Program-made: the position numbers and the translations under genes
Origin: Rhizobiales bacterium YIM 77505
GTDB taxonomy: Bacteria; Pseudomonadota; Alphaproteobacteria; Rhizobiales; Beijerinckiaceae
Direction: 5' to 3'
Assembly: GCA_000745135.1 (NCBI GenBank)
Contig: JQNH01000001.1
Coordinates: 868,001 to 932,000, forward strand
Length of the DNA: 64,000 bases
Notes under the pieces: model-generated
The model's input: only the letters and a program-made list of their open reading frames with translations
Told to the model about the DNA's origin: nothing
Database searches by the model: none
Shown here: positions 55,159 to 63,591 of the stretch, piece by piece
Position numbering within the stretch: position 1 is the first letter of the stretch
How the letters are laid out: every line of letters starts with the position of its first letter

Positions 55159-56361
55159 ATGCGCTTGTCGGTGGTTCAGGTTCTCATGGCTGCGGCGCTT
55201 CTCGCGGCGCCCCCGGCGCTTGCCGCGACGCCCCCGGCCCAGCCGAAGAGCGGGCCGGGCGGGGCCGATTATTCCGCGACGGACGTCGTGAAGCGGGTCG
55301 TCGGCACCGCCAGCGCCGCCACCTATGTCTTCCATGGCGCCGGGGCGCCGGCCACGCCTCGGCCGGTCGTCGTTTTCATGCACGCCTGGGGCGCGGTGAA
55401 CCCCCAGATCTACGGGGGCTGGATCGAGCATCTCGCCCGCAAGGGCAATCTCGTCCTCTTCCCCAAATACCAGGAGGTGAATCGGATCCGGCCGGCCGAT
55501 GCGACGGAGTTCGCGGCGAAACTCGTCAAGGACGCCTTCACCGCTCTCGCTTCGGACGAGCAGGCGAAACCGGACCCAGGCAAGGTGGCGGTGCTCGGGC
55601 ACCTCGCTGGCGCCGCCGTCGCGGTCAACCTCGCTGCTCTTGCCAAGGAGCATGACCTTCCGGTCCCGAAGCTCATCTTCGCCATCATGCCGGGCGGCAT
55701 CGCCTCCGAGCCGAACGGTCGGGGCGTGGTGCTGGCTGACCTCGCCAAGATCGACGCGGGCACGATGCTCGTCACCTTGATCGGCGACCGGGAGGCTGCG
55801 CCGAGCGATCGCGCTGCCCGTCGCATTCTGCGCGAGACCACGAGCATCCCCCCGGACCGCAAGCTCTTCGTGCGCGCCCTGTCAGACAGTCATGGCTTCC
55901 CCTCCTTGTCGGCGACCCTGTCGTCCCCCGGCGCGGTGAAAGCGGCCTACGACGCCGCAGCCCTCAAGATCCCGCCGGATCCGCCGCGCGATCCAAAGGC
56001 ACCGCGCGAGCGCTGGCGCTGGACCGCCGACATGGCCCTGTCCGGCGAGCAGACCGTGCTCGTCAACCAGCTCAACATCGCCACGACCGACAGCCTGGAT
56101 TATTTCGCCTATTGGAAGACCTTCGATATGGCCTTCGCCGCGGCTCTTGCCGGCAAGACCGGGGAGAGCCTTCGGGACGATGACAAGTTCACGGACATGG
56201 GCCGCTGGAGCGATGGCTGGCCGGTGAAGCGGCTTTATGCCGAGACGCCACGGGCTGAAGCGGGCGCTCCCGCCCAGCGCCGCGAAGTCTCCCCCGCCAT
56301 GCTGCCCGTGCCCAGCAAGCGCAGGCCCGAGCCGCAACAGAGGAGACGGCAACAGCCTTGA
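55159..56361 (+). CDS. Exported alpha/beta-hydrolase-fold protein lacking the nucleophile serine
   Basis: The 400-residue precursor has a signal peptide (MRLSVVQVLMAAALLAAPPA). The fold is seen in PVVVFMHAWGAVNPQIYGGW (oxyanion region), the nucleophile elbow VAVLGHLAGAAVAVNLA, LIGDREAAPSD (Asp210) and SDSHGFPS (His245). At the elbow, G147-H148-L149-A150-G151 has Leu where the catalytic Ser should be, so ordinary esterase activity is unlikely. The C-terminal 50 residues are basic and Pro-rich. A longer frame starts with GTG at 55096, but the ATG at 55159 starts the signal sequence. It is followed by murI. Confidence 0.65.
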   Translation: MRLSVVQVLMAAALLAAPPALAATPPAQPKSGPGGADYSATDVVKRVVGTASAATYVFHGAGAPATPRPVVVFMHAWGAVNPQIYGGWIEHLARKGNLVLFPKYQEVNRIRPADATEFAAKLVKDAFTALASDEQAKPDPGKVAVLGHLAGAAVAVNLAALAKEHDLPVPKLIFAIMPGGIASEPNGRGVVLADLAKIDAGTMLVTLIGDREAAPSDRAARRILRETTSIPPDRKLFVRALSDSHGFPSLSATLSSPGAVKAAYDAAALKIPPDPPRDPKAPRERWRWTADMALSGEQTVLVNQLNIATTDSLDYFAYWKTFDMAFAAALAGKTGESLRDDDKFTDMGRWSDGWPVKRLYAETPRAEAGAPAQRREVSPAMLPVPSKRRPEPQQRRRQQP

Positions 56362-56387
56362 GCCTTCCCTTGAGATTCGAGGGAGTG

Positions 56388-56403
56388 TTGAGAGGGCATT
56401 AAC
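56388..56403 (+). promoter_or_regulatory. CtrA-like site upstream of murI
   Basis: TTGA-GAGGGCA-TTAAC fits TTAA-N7-TTAAC with one mismatch, 45 bases before the first possible murI start. Confidence 0.35.
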
Positions 56404-56448
56404 CGGAAGCGCAGCACCCTTGGCGGCGTCAGTTCCGCGGCGCCTGCC

Positions 56449-57342
56449 ATGCGTGTCGACCTTCTCGCCGGAACCCACTATGCCCCGGCAGCCATGATCC
56501 TTCCGCCCGCGCGCAGGCCCACCATCCTCATCTTCGACTCCGGTCTTGGTGGCCTTACCGTCTTCTCCGAGGTCGTAAGAGCGCGTCCGGATGCACGTTT
56601 CATCTATGCCGCCGACGACGCGGTCTTTCCTTACGGGCGCTTGAGCGAGGCCGAACTGGTGGCGCGCGTCACCCTGGTGATGGACCACCTGATCCGGCGC
56701 CATGGGCCGGACCTCGCGGTGATCGCCTGCAACACGGCCTCGACGCTCGTTCTGCCCGCATTGCGGGCGCGCTTCTCGCTCCCGTTCGTCGGCACGGTGC
56801 CGGCGGTAAAGCCGGCGGCCGAGCGGTCCCGCTCGCGAGCCATCGCTGTCCTTGCGACGCCAGGCACGGTGGCGCGGGACTACACGCGCGACCTCGTAAA
56901 GGCCTATGCGGGCGACTGCCGGGTGACGCTCGTCGCCTCGCACCGGCTTGCCACCTTCGCTGAAGCGGAACTTGCCGGAGCGCCGGTCGAGGACGCCGCT
57001 ATCGCCGCCGAGATCGCACCCTGCTTCACCGAAGAGGGGGGGCGACGCACGGATGCCGTCGTGCTCGCCTGCACCCATTATCCGCTGCTGCGCCCGCGCC
57101 TCGAGCGGCTTGCGCCATGGCCGGTCGCCTGGATCGATCCCGCTCCGGCCATCGCCCGGCGCGTGACGCAGCTCCTTGGACCCGCGCCGAGCCTTGGACC
57201 CGCGTCGAGCGAAACCAGCCTCGACGCTCCGGTTGCGGTCTTCACCGGCGGAAAAGGCCTTTGTCCCGTGCTGCGCCAGGCGCTCGCCAACCGCGGCCTT
57301 GCGCAAATCGTGGTCGAGCCGGTGGCTGCCGTGCCCAACTGA
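56449..57342 (+). CDS. murI: Glutamate racemase MurI
   Basis: The 297-residue enzyme makes D-glutamate for peptidoglycan. Key motifs are FDSGLGGLTVFSEV, the first catalytic cysteine in IACNTASTLVLP (C94) and the second in LACTHYPLLRP (C208), with DDAVFPYG near the start. ATG at 56449 and 56494 are both possible; the latter begins MILPPARRPTILIFDSGLGG and is closer to the family start. Near the C-terminus an 18-base tandem duplication encodes LGPAPS-LGPASS. Confidence 0.95.
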   Translation: MRVDLLAGTHYAPAAMILPPARRPTILIFDSGLGGLTVFSEVVRARPDARFIYAADDAVFPYGRLSEAELVARVTLVMDHLIRRHGPDLAVIACNTASTLVLPALRARFSLPFVGTVPAVKPAAERSRSRAIAVLATPGTVARDYTRDLVKAYAGDCRVTLVASHRLATFAEAELAGAPVEDAAIAAEIAPCFTEEGGRRTDAVVLACTHYPLLRPRLERLAPWPVAWIDPAPAIARRVTQLLGPAPSLGPASSETSLDAPVAVFTGGKGLCPVLRQALANRGLAQIVVEPVAAVPN

Positions 57343-57372
57343 CCGCGACCGCCGCGACGCCGCGGCCAAAGT

Positions 57373-57401
57373 TTGACATGGGAGCGCTTTGTGCGTATGG
57401 G
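57373..57401 (+). promoter_or_regulatory. Sigma-70-type promoter of rpsD
   Basis: TTGACA (57373-57378) and TATGGG (57396-57401) are separated by exactly 17 bases, 143 bases upstream of the rpsD ATG. The perfect -35 box suits a strongly expressed ribosomal gene. Confidence 0.75.
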
Positions 57402-57410
57402 AGCCGGGTT

Positions 57411-57474
57411 CGCGCGGTCCGTTTCGGGCCGCGCGTGCATTTTACGCACCCGTGGGCCGGATCCGCGATCCGGC
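57411..57474 (+). promoter_or_regulatory. Structured rpsD leader (two hairpins)
   Basis: Hairpin 1 is CGCGCGG-T-CCG/CGG-G-CCGCGCG with a TTT loop (57411-57435). Hairpin 2 is GCCGGATC/GATCCGGC with a CGC loop (57456-57474). Both lie within the predicted 5' leader and could be an S4-binding autoregulatory element; this is inference. Confidence 0.45.
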
Positions 57475-57544
57475 GCTGTCGTCCCGCAAGGGAAGAGGAG
57501 GGCGCGTTCCTCGACCACCACGAACCATCGACAGAGGACACGCG

Positions 57545-58162
57545 ATGTCAAAGCGCATCGAGGCGAAGCACAAGATCGATCGCCGCATGGGCGAGAACAT
57601 CTGGGGCCGCCCCAAGAGCCCCGTGAACCGCCGCGAATACGGCCCTGGCCAGCACGGGCAGCGCCGCAAGGGCAAGCTCTCGGATTTCGGCACCCAGCTT
57701 CGCGCCAAGCAGAAGCTCAAGGGTTACTACGGCAACATCACCGAGAAGCAGTTCCGCCGCTACTACGCGGAAGCCATCCGCCAGAAGGGTGACTCCGGCG
57801 AGAACCTCGTCGGCCTCCTGGAGCGCCGTCTCGATGCCGTCGTCTATCGCGCCAAGTTCGCCGCGACCCCGTTTGCGGCCCGGCAGTTCGTCAACCACGG
57901 CCACGTCAAGGTGAACGGTCGGCGCGTCAACATTCCGAGCTACCTCGTGAAGCCGGGCGACGTGGTCGAGGTGAAAGAGGCTTCAAAGCAGCTCGAGGTG
58001 GTGCTGGTCGCGACGCAACTCGCCGAGCGCGACGTTCCCGACTACATCGAGGTCGATCACTCCAAGATGACGGCGCGTCTCACCCGCATCCCGGCCCTGA
58101 ACGAGGTGCCTTACCCCGTCCAGATGGAGCCGAACCTCGTCATCGAATTCTATTCGCGCTGA
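57545..58162 (+). CDS. rpsD: 30S ribosomal protein S4
   Basis: The 205-residue protein starts [20 protein letters not shown] and contains [40 protein letters not shown] and the S4 RNA-binding domain ([40 protein letters not shown]). S4 starts 16S rRNA folding. It is a stand-alone gene with its own consensus promoter, structured leader and terminator, not part of an alpha operon. Confidence 0.98.
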   Translation: MSKRIEAKHKIDRRMGENIWGRPKSPVNRREYGPGQHGQRRKGKLSDFGTQLRAKQKLKGYYGNITEKQFRRYYAEAIRQKGDSGENLVGLLERRLDAVVYRAKFAATPFAARQFVNHGHVKVNGRRVNIPSYLVKPGDVVEVKEASKQLEVVLVATQLAERDVPDYIEVDHSKMTARLTRIPALNEVPYPVQMEPNLVIEFYSR

Positions 58163-58192
58163 CGGGATCGACACCAGATCCAGATAAGGACA

Positions 58193-58218
58193 GGGCCACC
58201 CGGCGGGTGGCCCTTTTT
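58193..58218 (+). terminator. Intrinsic terminator of rpsD
   Basis: GGGCCACCC (58193-58201), loop GGC, GGGTGGCCC (58205-58213) and then five T: a perfect 9-bp stem with U-run, 30 bases after the rpsD stop. Confidence 0.92.
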
Positions 58219-58239
58219 GTCGCCTCAACGCGCCGGACA

Positions 58240-58830
58240 TTATGGCTGGCGGGGAGCGCCGTCCGATCCGCGTTCGCGCATGGGCTCCCGCATCGGGTGA
58301 TGCATCATGCCGTGGTGGCGCATGGCTCCTTCGCGCCAGCCGCGGCCTTCGCCGAGGGCGGGGCGCATCAGCACGGGCAGGATCCGCTTCTGGCGCTCGT
58401 CGAGAGACCCCCACAAGGGCTTGATGGCCTCCGTCAGCGCTTTCATGCCGGCCGCGCGCTCATTCACCGCCTGCGAGCGGCGTTCGAGACGTTCCATGAA
58501 ATCGGGACGCTGGGCAGCGGCAGGGCCGCTGCGGCTCCACGCCTCGCGACGCTCCTCGAAGCGGGCGATCCGCGTCGCCGCCACGGCGCGCAGCGCCTGC
58601 TCGACCGCCGGCCAGTGACGCTGCTGCTCGGCCGTGAGCTTCAACCCGGCCTGGATTGCGGCGATGCGGGCATCGACGAGCGACTCCATTTCGCTGCGGG
58701 TGAGGGGCTCGCGCTGGGGCCCTGGCCGGTCCTGCCCGCTAGGCGAAGGCGCCTGGGCAAAAGCGGCAGCACTCGCGAGCATCGCAGCGGCAGTGGCACA
58801 AAGCGCCGCGCGTCTCCTGCTGAGGTTCAT
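58240..58830 (-). CDS. Spy/CpxP-family periplasmic protein (LTXXQ motif)
   Basis: The 196-residue precursor has a signal peptide (MNLSRRRAALCATAAAMLAS ... AFA). Its helical body carries LTAEQQRHW, the LTxxQ motif of Spy/CpxP chaperones or metal-stress proteins, with MESLVDARIAAIQAGLKL before it. The C-terminus is rich in His, Met and Arg (REGAMRHHGMMHHPMREPMR), which could bind metal. The ATG at 58830 follows AAGGAGATCC, a strong ribosome site. It converges with rpsD. Probably a periplasmic stress or metal protein. Confidence 0.8.
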   Translation of the reverse strand: MNLSRRRAALCATAAAMLASAAAFAQAPSPSGQDRPGPQREPLTRSEMESLVDARIAAIQAGLKLTAEQQRHWPAVEQALRAVAATRIARFEERREAWSRSGPAAAQRPDFMERLERRSQAVNERAAGMKALTEAIKPLWGSLDERQKRILPVLMRPALGEGRGWREGAMRHHGMMHHPMREPMRERGSDGAPRQP

Positions 58831-58988
58831 GGCGGATCTCCTTCTGTCCGGTGTCCGGCAGCTTCGCGCCGCCAAGCTCTCGGCGTCGTGACGGCTCGAT
58901 GAAGTTTTCGTCATCTTCGGGCGCCGCCGACCTGCCCGGGAAGACGTCGGCGTCGCCGCAGAACCCAGGCACTGGCTCGTGCCAGCGC

Positions 58989-59723
58989 TCACAGGGGCGA
59001 GGTTTCCGCTGTCACCTCCTCGAACAGCTCCGGATAACGGTCGGCGAGCTTCGGCAAGGAGCGCAGGATTTCAGTGAGATGCGCCTGCATGGCAGCGGCG
59101 GCGCGGCCCGGATCCTTGGCAGCAATGGCTTCCACGATCTCGGCATGCTGGGCGATGACGATCGACATCGGGATGGCGTCGGCCATGTCGAGGTAGCGCA
59201 CGCGGTCCATCTGCGGCTTCACGTCCTCGATCACGTTCCATGCGGAGGGTCGGCCGGCGACCTCGGCCAAGAGCCGGTGGAACTCCTCGTCGAGGGCGAA
59301 GAGGGCGCCGCCGTCCTTGGCACGCAAGGCGCGGCGCTGGCGGGCCAAGCTGTCGGTGAGCACCGCCACCTTTTTTGCGTCCGCCCGCCGCGCGGCCTCC
59401 CGGGCGACCGCGCATTCGACCGCTTCGCGGATGAAGCGGGCATCTTCCACTGCAGCACGGGAGATCTTGACGACGAGCGTGCCGCGTTGCGGCATGATGC
59501 GCACGAGCCCCGCTTCGCCCAGCTTGATGAAGGCTTCCCGCACGGGCTGCCGGCTAATGCCGAGCTTCGAGGCGATCTCCTGCTCCGAGAGCATTTCGCC
59601 AGGCCGGATCTGCAGGCTGACGATCGCATGGCGCAGGCCGCGGGCCACCTGCCTCGCGATCGGCTCGGAAGAGTGCGAAAAATCGATCGCGAGACCATCC
59701 GCCATGAGCCGTTGATCTAGCAT
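58989..59723 (-). CDS. GntR-family regulator, FCD subfamily (UxuR-like)
   Basis: The 244-residue protein has a GntR winged helix (LSEQEIASKLGISRQPVREA, about residues 20-85) and an FCD ligand domain with the expected Asp/His ligands (FALDEEFHRLLAEVAG, VIAQHAEIVEAIAAKD, MQAHLTEIL). It is divergent from uxaC-uxuB, with 76 bases between the starts, so it most likely represses uronate breakdown and is released by a uronate intermediate. ATG at 59705 is an alternative start. Confidence 0.88.
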   Translation of the reverse strand: MLDQRLMADGLAIDFSHSSEPIARQVARGLRHAIVSLQIRPGEMLSEQEIASKLGISRQPVREAFIKLGEAGLVRIMPQRGTLVVKISRAAVEDARFIREAVECAVAREAARRADAKKVAVLTDSLARQRRALRAKDGGALFALDEEFHRLLAEVAGRPSAWNVIEDVKPQMDRVRYLDMADAIPMSIVIAQHAEIVEAIAAKDPGRAAAAMQAHLTEILRSLPKLADRYPELFEEVTAETSPL

Positions 59724-59754
59724 GGCCGTGGGCCGTTGCGAAGCTCAAGTTACC

Positions 59755-59764
59755 ATACTAGTGT
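59755..59764. promoter_or_regulatory. Possible GntR operator between the regulator and uxaC
   Basis: ATACTAGTGT is a palindrome with one mismatched pair, in a short AT-rich stretch (TTACCATACTAGTGTCC) midway between the divergent genes. Binding is inferred. Confidence 0.4.
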
Positions 59765-59799
59765 CCCGCGGCCGACAAGAAGCGAGAGGAGAAGGGCGC

Positions 59800-61203
59800 A
59801 TGCTGCTCCATGAGGATCGCCTCTTTCCTGCCGACGCTGCCACACGAGCCGTCGCACGGCGCCTCTATGAGGCGGTCCAACACCTCCCGATCGTCTCGCC
59901 CCATGGCCACACAGATCCCCGGTGGTATGCGGAAGATCGGCCTTTCCCGGATCCGGCTCGCCTCTTCGTCGTACCCGACCACTACATCTTTCGGATGCTC
60001 TACAGCCAGAGCATCCCGTTGGAGGAGCTCGGCATTCCCCGCAAGGACGGGGGTCCTGTCGAGACCGACGGCCGGCGCATCTGGCAGCGCTTTGCGGCGA
60101 ACTACCATTTGTTCCGTGGAACACCCACAAGGCTTTGGCTCGACCATGCCTTCCAGACCTTGTTCGGGCTGACGCGACGCCTTTCGGCGGATACGGCCGA
60201 TCTCTACTACGACACCATCGCGGACGCGCTGACGAAGCCAGAGTACCGCCCCCGCGCCCTGTTCGAGCGCTTCAACATCGAGGTCATCGCCACGACCGAG
60301 AGCCCGCTCGACGATCTCAGATGGCACCGTATGATCCGCGAATCGGGCTGGGGCGGACGGGTCGTCACCGCCTATCGTCCGGATCCCGTCGTGGACCCTG
60401 AGTTCGGGGGCTTCCGGGACAATGTCGCCCGGCTCGGCGAGCTCACCGGCGAGGACACGGCGAGCTGGTCCGGCTATCTTGCGGCCCACCGCAAGCGGCG
60501 GGAATACTTCAAGACCTTCGGCTGCACCTCCACCGATCACGGCCACCCGAGCGCTCGCACCGCGGATCTTCCTGCGCCGGCCGCGGAGGCTCTTTTCCAG
60601 AGGGTGCTGAAAGGGCATCCCTCATCCGAGGACGCGGAACTGTTCCGGGCTCAGATGCTCACTGAAATGGCCCGCATGAGCCTCGAGGACGGGCTCGTGC
60701 TCCAGATCCATCCGGGCTCCTTCCGCAACCACAATCCGCTCCTGTACGAGCGCTTTGGACGCGACATGGGCGCCGACATCCCGACGCCGACGGACTATGT
60801 GCGGGCCCTGAAACCGCTGCTCGACCGGTTCGGGAACGAGCGTGGGCTCACGATCGTGCTGTTCACACTGGACGAGACGAGCTATTCGCGTGAACTCGCT
60901 CCGCTCGCCGGACATTACCCGGCCTTGCGGCTAGGCCCTGCCTGGTGGTTCTACGACAGCCCGGAGGGCATGCGCCGCTTCCGCGAACTCACCACTGAGA
61001 CGGCTGGGTTCTACAACACCGTCGGCTTCAACGACGACACCCGCGCCTTCCCCTCGATTCCCGCCCGCCACGATGTCGCGCGCCGGGTCGATTGCGCCTA
61101 CCTCGCCGAGCTCGTCACCAGCCATCGCCTGGACGAGGACGAGGCGCACGAGGTTGCGCGGGATCTCGCTTATGGATTGGCGAAACGGGCCTACAAGCTG
61201 TGA
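59800..61203 (+). CDS. uxaC: Uronate isomerase UxaC
   Basis: The 467-residue amidohydrolase-fold enzyme converts glucuronate or galacturonate to fructuronate or tagaturonate. It starts LLHEDRLFPADAATRAVARR, with IVSPHGHTDPRWYAED (metal His pair), FNIEVIATTESPLDDLRWH, LQIHPGSFRNHNP and the C-terminal VGFNDDTRAFPSIPARHDVA. The ATG at 59800 follows GAGAGGAGAAGGG. The gene's stop overlaps the start of the reductase gene (GTGA), so both are coupled under the divergent GntR regulator. Confidence 0.95.
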   Translation: MLLHEDRLFPADAATRAVARRLYEAVQHLPIVSPHGHTDPRWYAEDRPFPDPARLFVVPDHYIFRMLYSQSIPLEELGIPRKDGGPVETDGRRIWQRFAANYHLFRGTPTRLWLDHAFQTLFGLTRRLSADTADLYYDTIADALTKPEYRPRALFERFNIEVIATTESPLDDLRWHRMIRESGWGGRVVTAYRPDPVVDPEFGGFRDNVARLGELTGEDTASWSGYLAAHRKRREYFKTFGCTSTDHGHPSARTADLPAPAAEALFQRVLKGHPSSEDAELFRAQMLTEMARMSLEDGLVLQIHPGSFRNHNPLLYERFGRDMGADIPTPTDYVRALKPLLDRFGNERGLTIVLFTLDETSYSRELAPLAGHYPALRLGPAWWFYDSPEGMRRFRELTTETAGFYNTVGFNDDTRAFPSIPARHDVARRVDCAYLAELVTSHRLDEDEAHEVARDLAYGLAKRAYKL

Positions 61204-62681
61204 AGCGCCTCTCCCTGACGACGATTGCGGAACTCCCCGCGGGCATCGCCCGCCCAGCCTATGATGTGGCAAGCGCCGGGATCGGCATCGTTCATCTTGG
61301 CATCGGCGCTTTCCACCGCGCCCATCAGGCCGTGATGGTCGACGACCGGCTCGCGGCGGGGGAGGGCGGTTGGGCGATTTGCGGGGCGAGCCTTCGCTCG
61401 CCGGACACTTACGATGCGCTCGCGCCCCAGGACGGGCTTTACACGGTGGCGATCCGCTCGGGGACGGGGGACGCACTGCGGGTCATCGGCGCCGTGCGGC
61501 GTCTCCTGGTCGCCCCACAGGATCCGGAGGCGCTTCTTGGCATCATGAGCCATCCGATGGTGCGGATCGTCAGCCTCACCGTCACGGAAAAAGGCTATTG
61601 CCACGATCCGGCGAGCGGTGCCTTGCGGGAAGATCATCCCGACATCCGCGCCGATCTCGCAACGCCGCTCCAGCCCCGCAGTGCTCCAGGCTTCCTCGTC
61701 GAGGCCCTGCGGCGGCGCCGGGCCGCGGGCGTTCGGCCATTCACGGTCCTGTGCTGCGACAATCTCCCTGCCAACGGCCGCACCGTGGAGGGCGTCGTCT
61801 GCCGCCTGGCGGCGCTCAGGGACCCGGAACTCGCCCGCTGGATCGAGGGCGAGGTTGCGTTTCCCTCGACGATGGTCGACCGCATCGTGCCGGCGACGAC
61901 CAATGCCGATCGGGTGATGGTCGCGGAGCGCCTCGGCCTCGAGGACGCCTGGCCGGTCATGGCCGAACCTTTCACGCAGTGGGTCATCGAGGATCGTTTC
62001 TGCAACGGCCGCCCGCGTTTCGAGGAAGCGGGGGCGGAGCTTGTTTCCGATGTGGCGCCCTATGAGCTGATGAAGCTTAGGCTTCTCAACGGCAGTCACT
62101 CGACCATCGCCTATCTGGGTTATCTTGCAGGCTACGAGACCGTCGCGGAGGCCATGGGCGATCCCTCTTTCGAGCGCCTCGTGCGCGGGCTCATGGACGA
62201 GGAGGTGACGCCGACACTGCCGCTTCCGCCGGGGGCGGACCTCGCCCGCTACAAGGCTTCTCTCGTTGAGCGCTTCCGCAACCCAGCCCTCAAGCACCGC
62301 ACTTGGCAGATCGCCATGGACGGCACGCAAAAGCTGCCGCAACGGCTCCTGGGGACGGTTCGCGACCGGCTCAAAGCCGGGGCGCCCATCGAACGCCTCG
62401 CCCTCGCCGTGGCGGCTTGGATGCGCTACGTCACCGGCGTCGACGAGAAGGGGCGACCCATCGACGTGCGCGATCCCTTGAGCGAGCGCCTGCGCCGCCT
62501 GGCCGACGAAGCGGGACCGGTTGCCGAGCGGCTCGCGCCGGCCCTCCTTCAGATACGGGAGGTGTTCGGCGATGACCTTGCCACTGATCCGCGCTTCACC
62601 GGACCGGTGACCGCCTGGCTCGCATGCCTGTTCCGTGGGGGAGCAAAAGCCACCGTCGCGGCAATTGGACGAGCGCCCTAG
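61200..62681 (+). CDS. uxuB: Mannitol dehydrogenase-family oxidoreductase, probably fructuronate reductase UxuB
   Basis: The 493-residue protein has the polyol long-chain dehydrogenase pattern: a nucleotide-binding start GIVHLGIGAFHRAHQAVMVD, FTVLCCDNLPANG, FPSTMVDRIVPATT and the catalytic YELMKLRLLNGSHSTIAYLG. Coupling to uxaC argues for fructuronate to mannonate reduction; mannitol or arabinitol oxidation is less likely. The start is GTG at 61200 overlapping the uxaC stop. The last codon pair (stop TAG) coincides with the target site of the IS5-type element. Confidence 0.85.
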   Translation: MKRLSLTTIAELPAGIARPAYDVASAGIGIVHLGIGAFHRAHQAVMVDDRLAAGEGGWAICGASLRSPDTYDALAPQDGLYTVAIRSGTGDALRVIGAVRRLLVAPQDPEALLGIMSHPMVRIVSLTVTEKGYCHDPASGALREDHPDIRADLATPLQPRSAPGFLVEALRRRRAAGVRPFTVLCCDNLPANGRTVEGVVCRLAALRDPELARWIEGEVAFPSTMVDRIVPATTNADRVMVAERLGLEDAWPVMAEPFTQWVIEDRFCNGRPRFEEAGAELVSDVAPYELMKLRLLNGSHSTIAYLGYLAGYETVAEAMGDPSFERLVRGLMDEEVTPTLPLPPGADLARYKASLVERFRNPALKHRTWQIAMDGTQKLPQRLLGTVRDRLKAGAPIERLALAVAAWMRYVTGVDEKGRPIDVRDPLSERLRRLADEAGPVAERLAPALLQIREVFGDDLATDPRFTGPVTAWLACLFRGGAKATVAAIGRAP

Positions 62682-63529
62682 AGTCTGTTATGGACTGAGG
62701 GTGCGGCTATGGTGCGGGCATGATTGCTCGCAAGTCTTATCCCTCGGACGTTTCGGATGACGAATGGGCGCTGGTTGCGCCCTATCTTGCGCTCTTGCCT
62801 GAGGCGGCGGGGCAGCGGGAGCATTCGTTGCGCGAGGTGTTCAACGGGCTGCGCTATGTTGTCCGCAACGGCATTGCCTGGCGGGCGATGCCGAATGATC
62901 TGCCGCCTTGGGCGGCCGTGTATCAGCAGGCGCAGCGCTGGCTGCGGGCCGGTTCGTTCGAGGCGCTCGCCCACGACCTGCGCGTGCTGTTGCGGGTGGC
63001 GGCCGGGCGCCCGCCCGCACCCTCGGCCGCCATCCTCGACAGCCGGACGCTGCGCTCCACGCCCGAGAGCGGCCACCGCGCCGGCTATGACAGCGCCAAG
63101 CGCAAGAAGGGCTCCAAGCTGCACCTGGCGGTCGACACGCTCGGCCACCTCCTGGCCCTCCACGTCACCCCCGCCACGGCGGACGACCGCGCCGAGGTCG
63201 GGCGCCTGGCCGCCGCCGTGCAGCAGGCCACCGGCAACAGCGTCGAGATCGCCTTCGTTGACCAGGGCTATACCGGCGACAAGCCGGCCGCGGCCGCCAG
63301 CGAACACGGCATCGCCCTAGAGGTCGTGCGCCTGCCCGAGGCCAAGCGCGGCTTCGTCCTCCTGCCCCGGCGCTGGGTCGTCGAGCGATCCTTCGCTTGG
63401 GCCACCCGCTGCCGCCGCCTCGTCAAAGACTACGAGCGCCTGCACACAACCCTCGCAGGCCTCCACGTCGTCGCCTTCGCTTGCCTCATGCTCCGTCAAG
63501 CCGCAGAACTGGTCCATAACAGACTCTAG
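62678..63529 (+). mobile_element. Complete IS5-family insertion sequence
   Basis: Inverted repeats GAGTCTGTTATGGAC (62681-62695) and its exact complement (63512-63526) bound one transposase gene. CTAG occurs at both outer edges (62678-62681 and 63526-63529), fitting a 4-bp CTAG target duplication of the IS5 (YTAR) type; a TA duplication is an equally consistent reading. Total length is about 850 bp. Both ends and the open reading frame are intact, so the element may be active. Confidence 0.9.
62720..63529 (+). CDS. IS5-family transposase
   Basis: The 269-residue DDE transposase starts MIARKSYPSDVSDDEWALVA and has the DUF4096-type N-terminus (VFNGLRYVVRNGIAWRAMPN). The catalytic region includes AILDSRTLRSTPESG (first Asp), IAFVDQGYTGD (second Asp) and RRWVVERSFAWATRCRRLVK (Glu within the Y-x-R-like block). 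It is a single continuous frame without a frameshift. Its TAG stop (63527-63529) lies outside the inverted repeat, in the duplicated target, so the stop is supplied by the host site. Confidence 0.93.
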   Translation: MIARKSYPSDVSDDEWALVAPYLALLPEAAGQREHSLREVFNGLRYVVRNGIAWRAMPNDLPPWAAVYQQAQRWLRAGSFEALAHDLRVLLRVAAGRPPAPSAAILDSRTLRSTPESGHRAGYDSAKRKKGSKLHLAVDTLGHLLALHVTPATADDRAEVGRLAAAVQQATGNSVEIAFVDQGYTGDKPAAAASEHGIALEVVRLPEAKRGFVLLPRRWVVERSFAWATRCRRLVKDYERLHTTLAGLHVVAFACLMLRQAAELVHNRL

Positions 63530-63591
63530 GCGCGCGGAGCCTTCGGACCCATCTGCGGCTTTGGGCGTTACCGTGACGTCCGGAGACATCC

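Noticed and set aside
57175-57210. 18-base tandem duplication in murI as a possible phase-variable tract
   Set aside because: Copy changes of 18 bases stay in frame, so it would not switch the gene; treated as an ordinary in-frame duplication.
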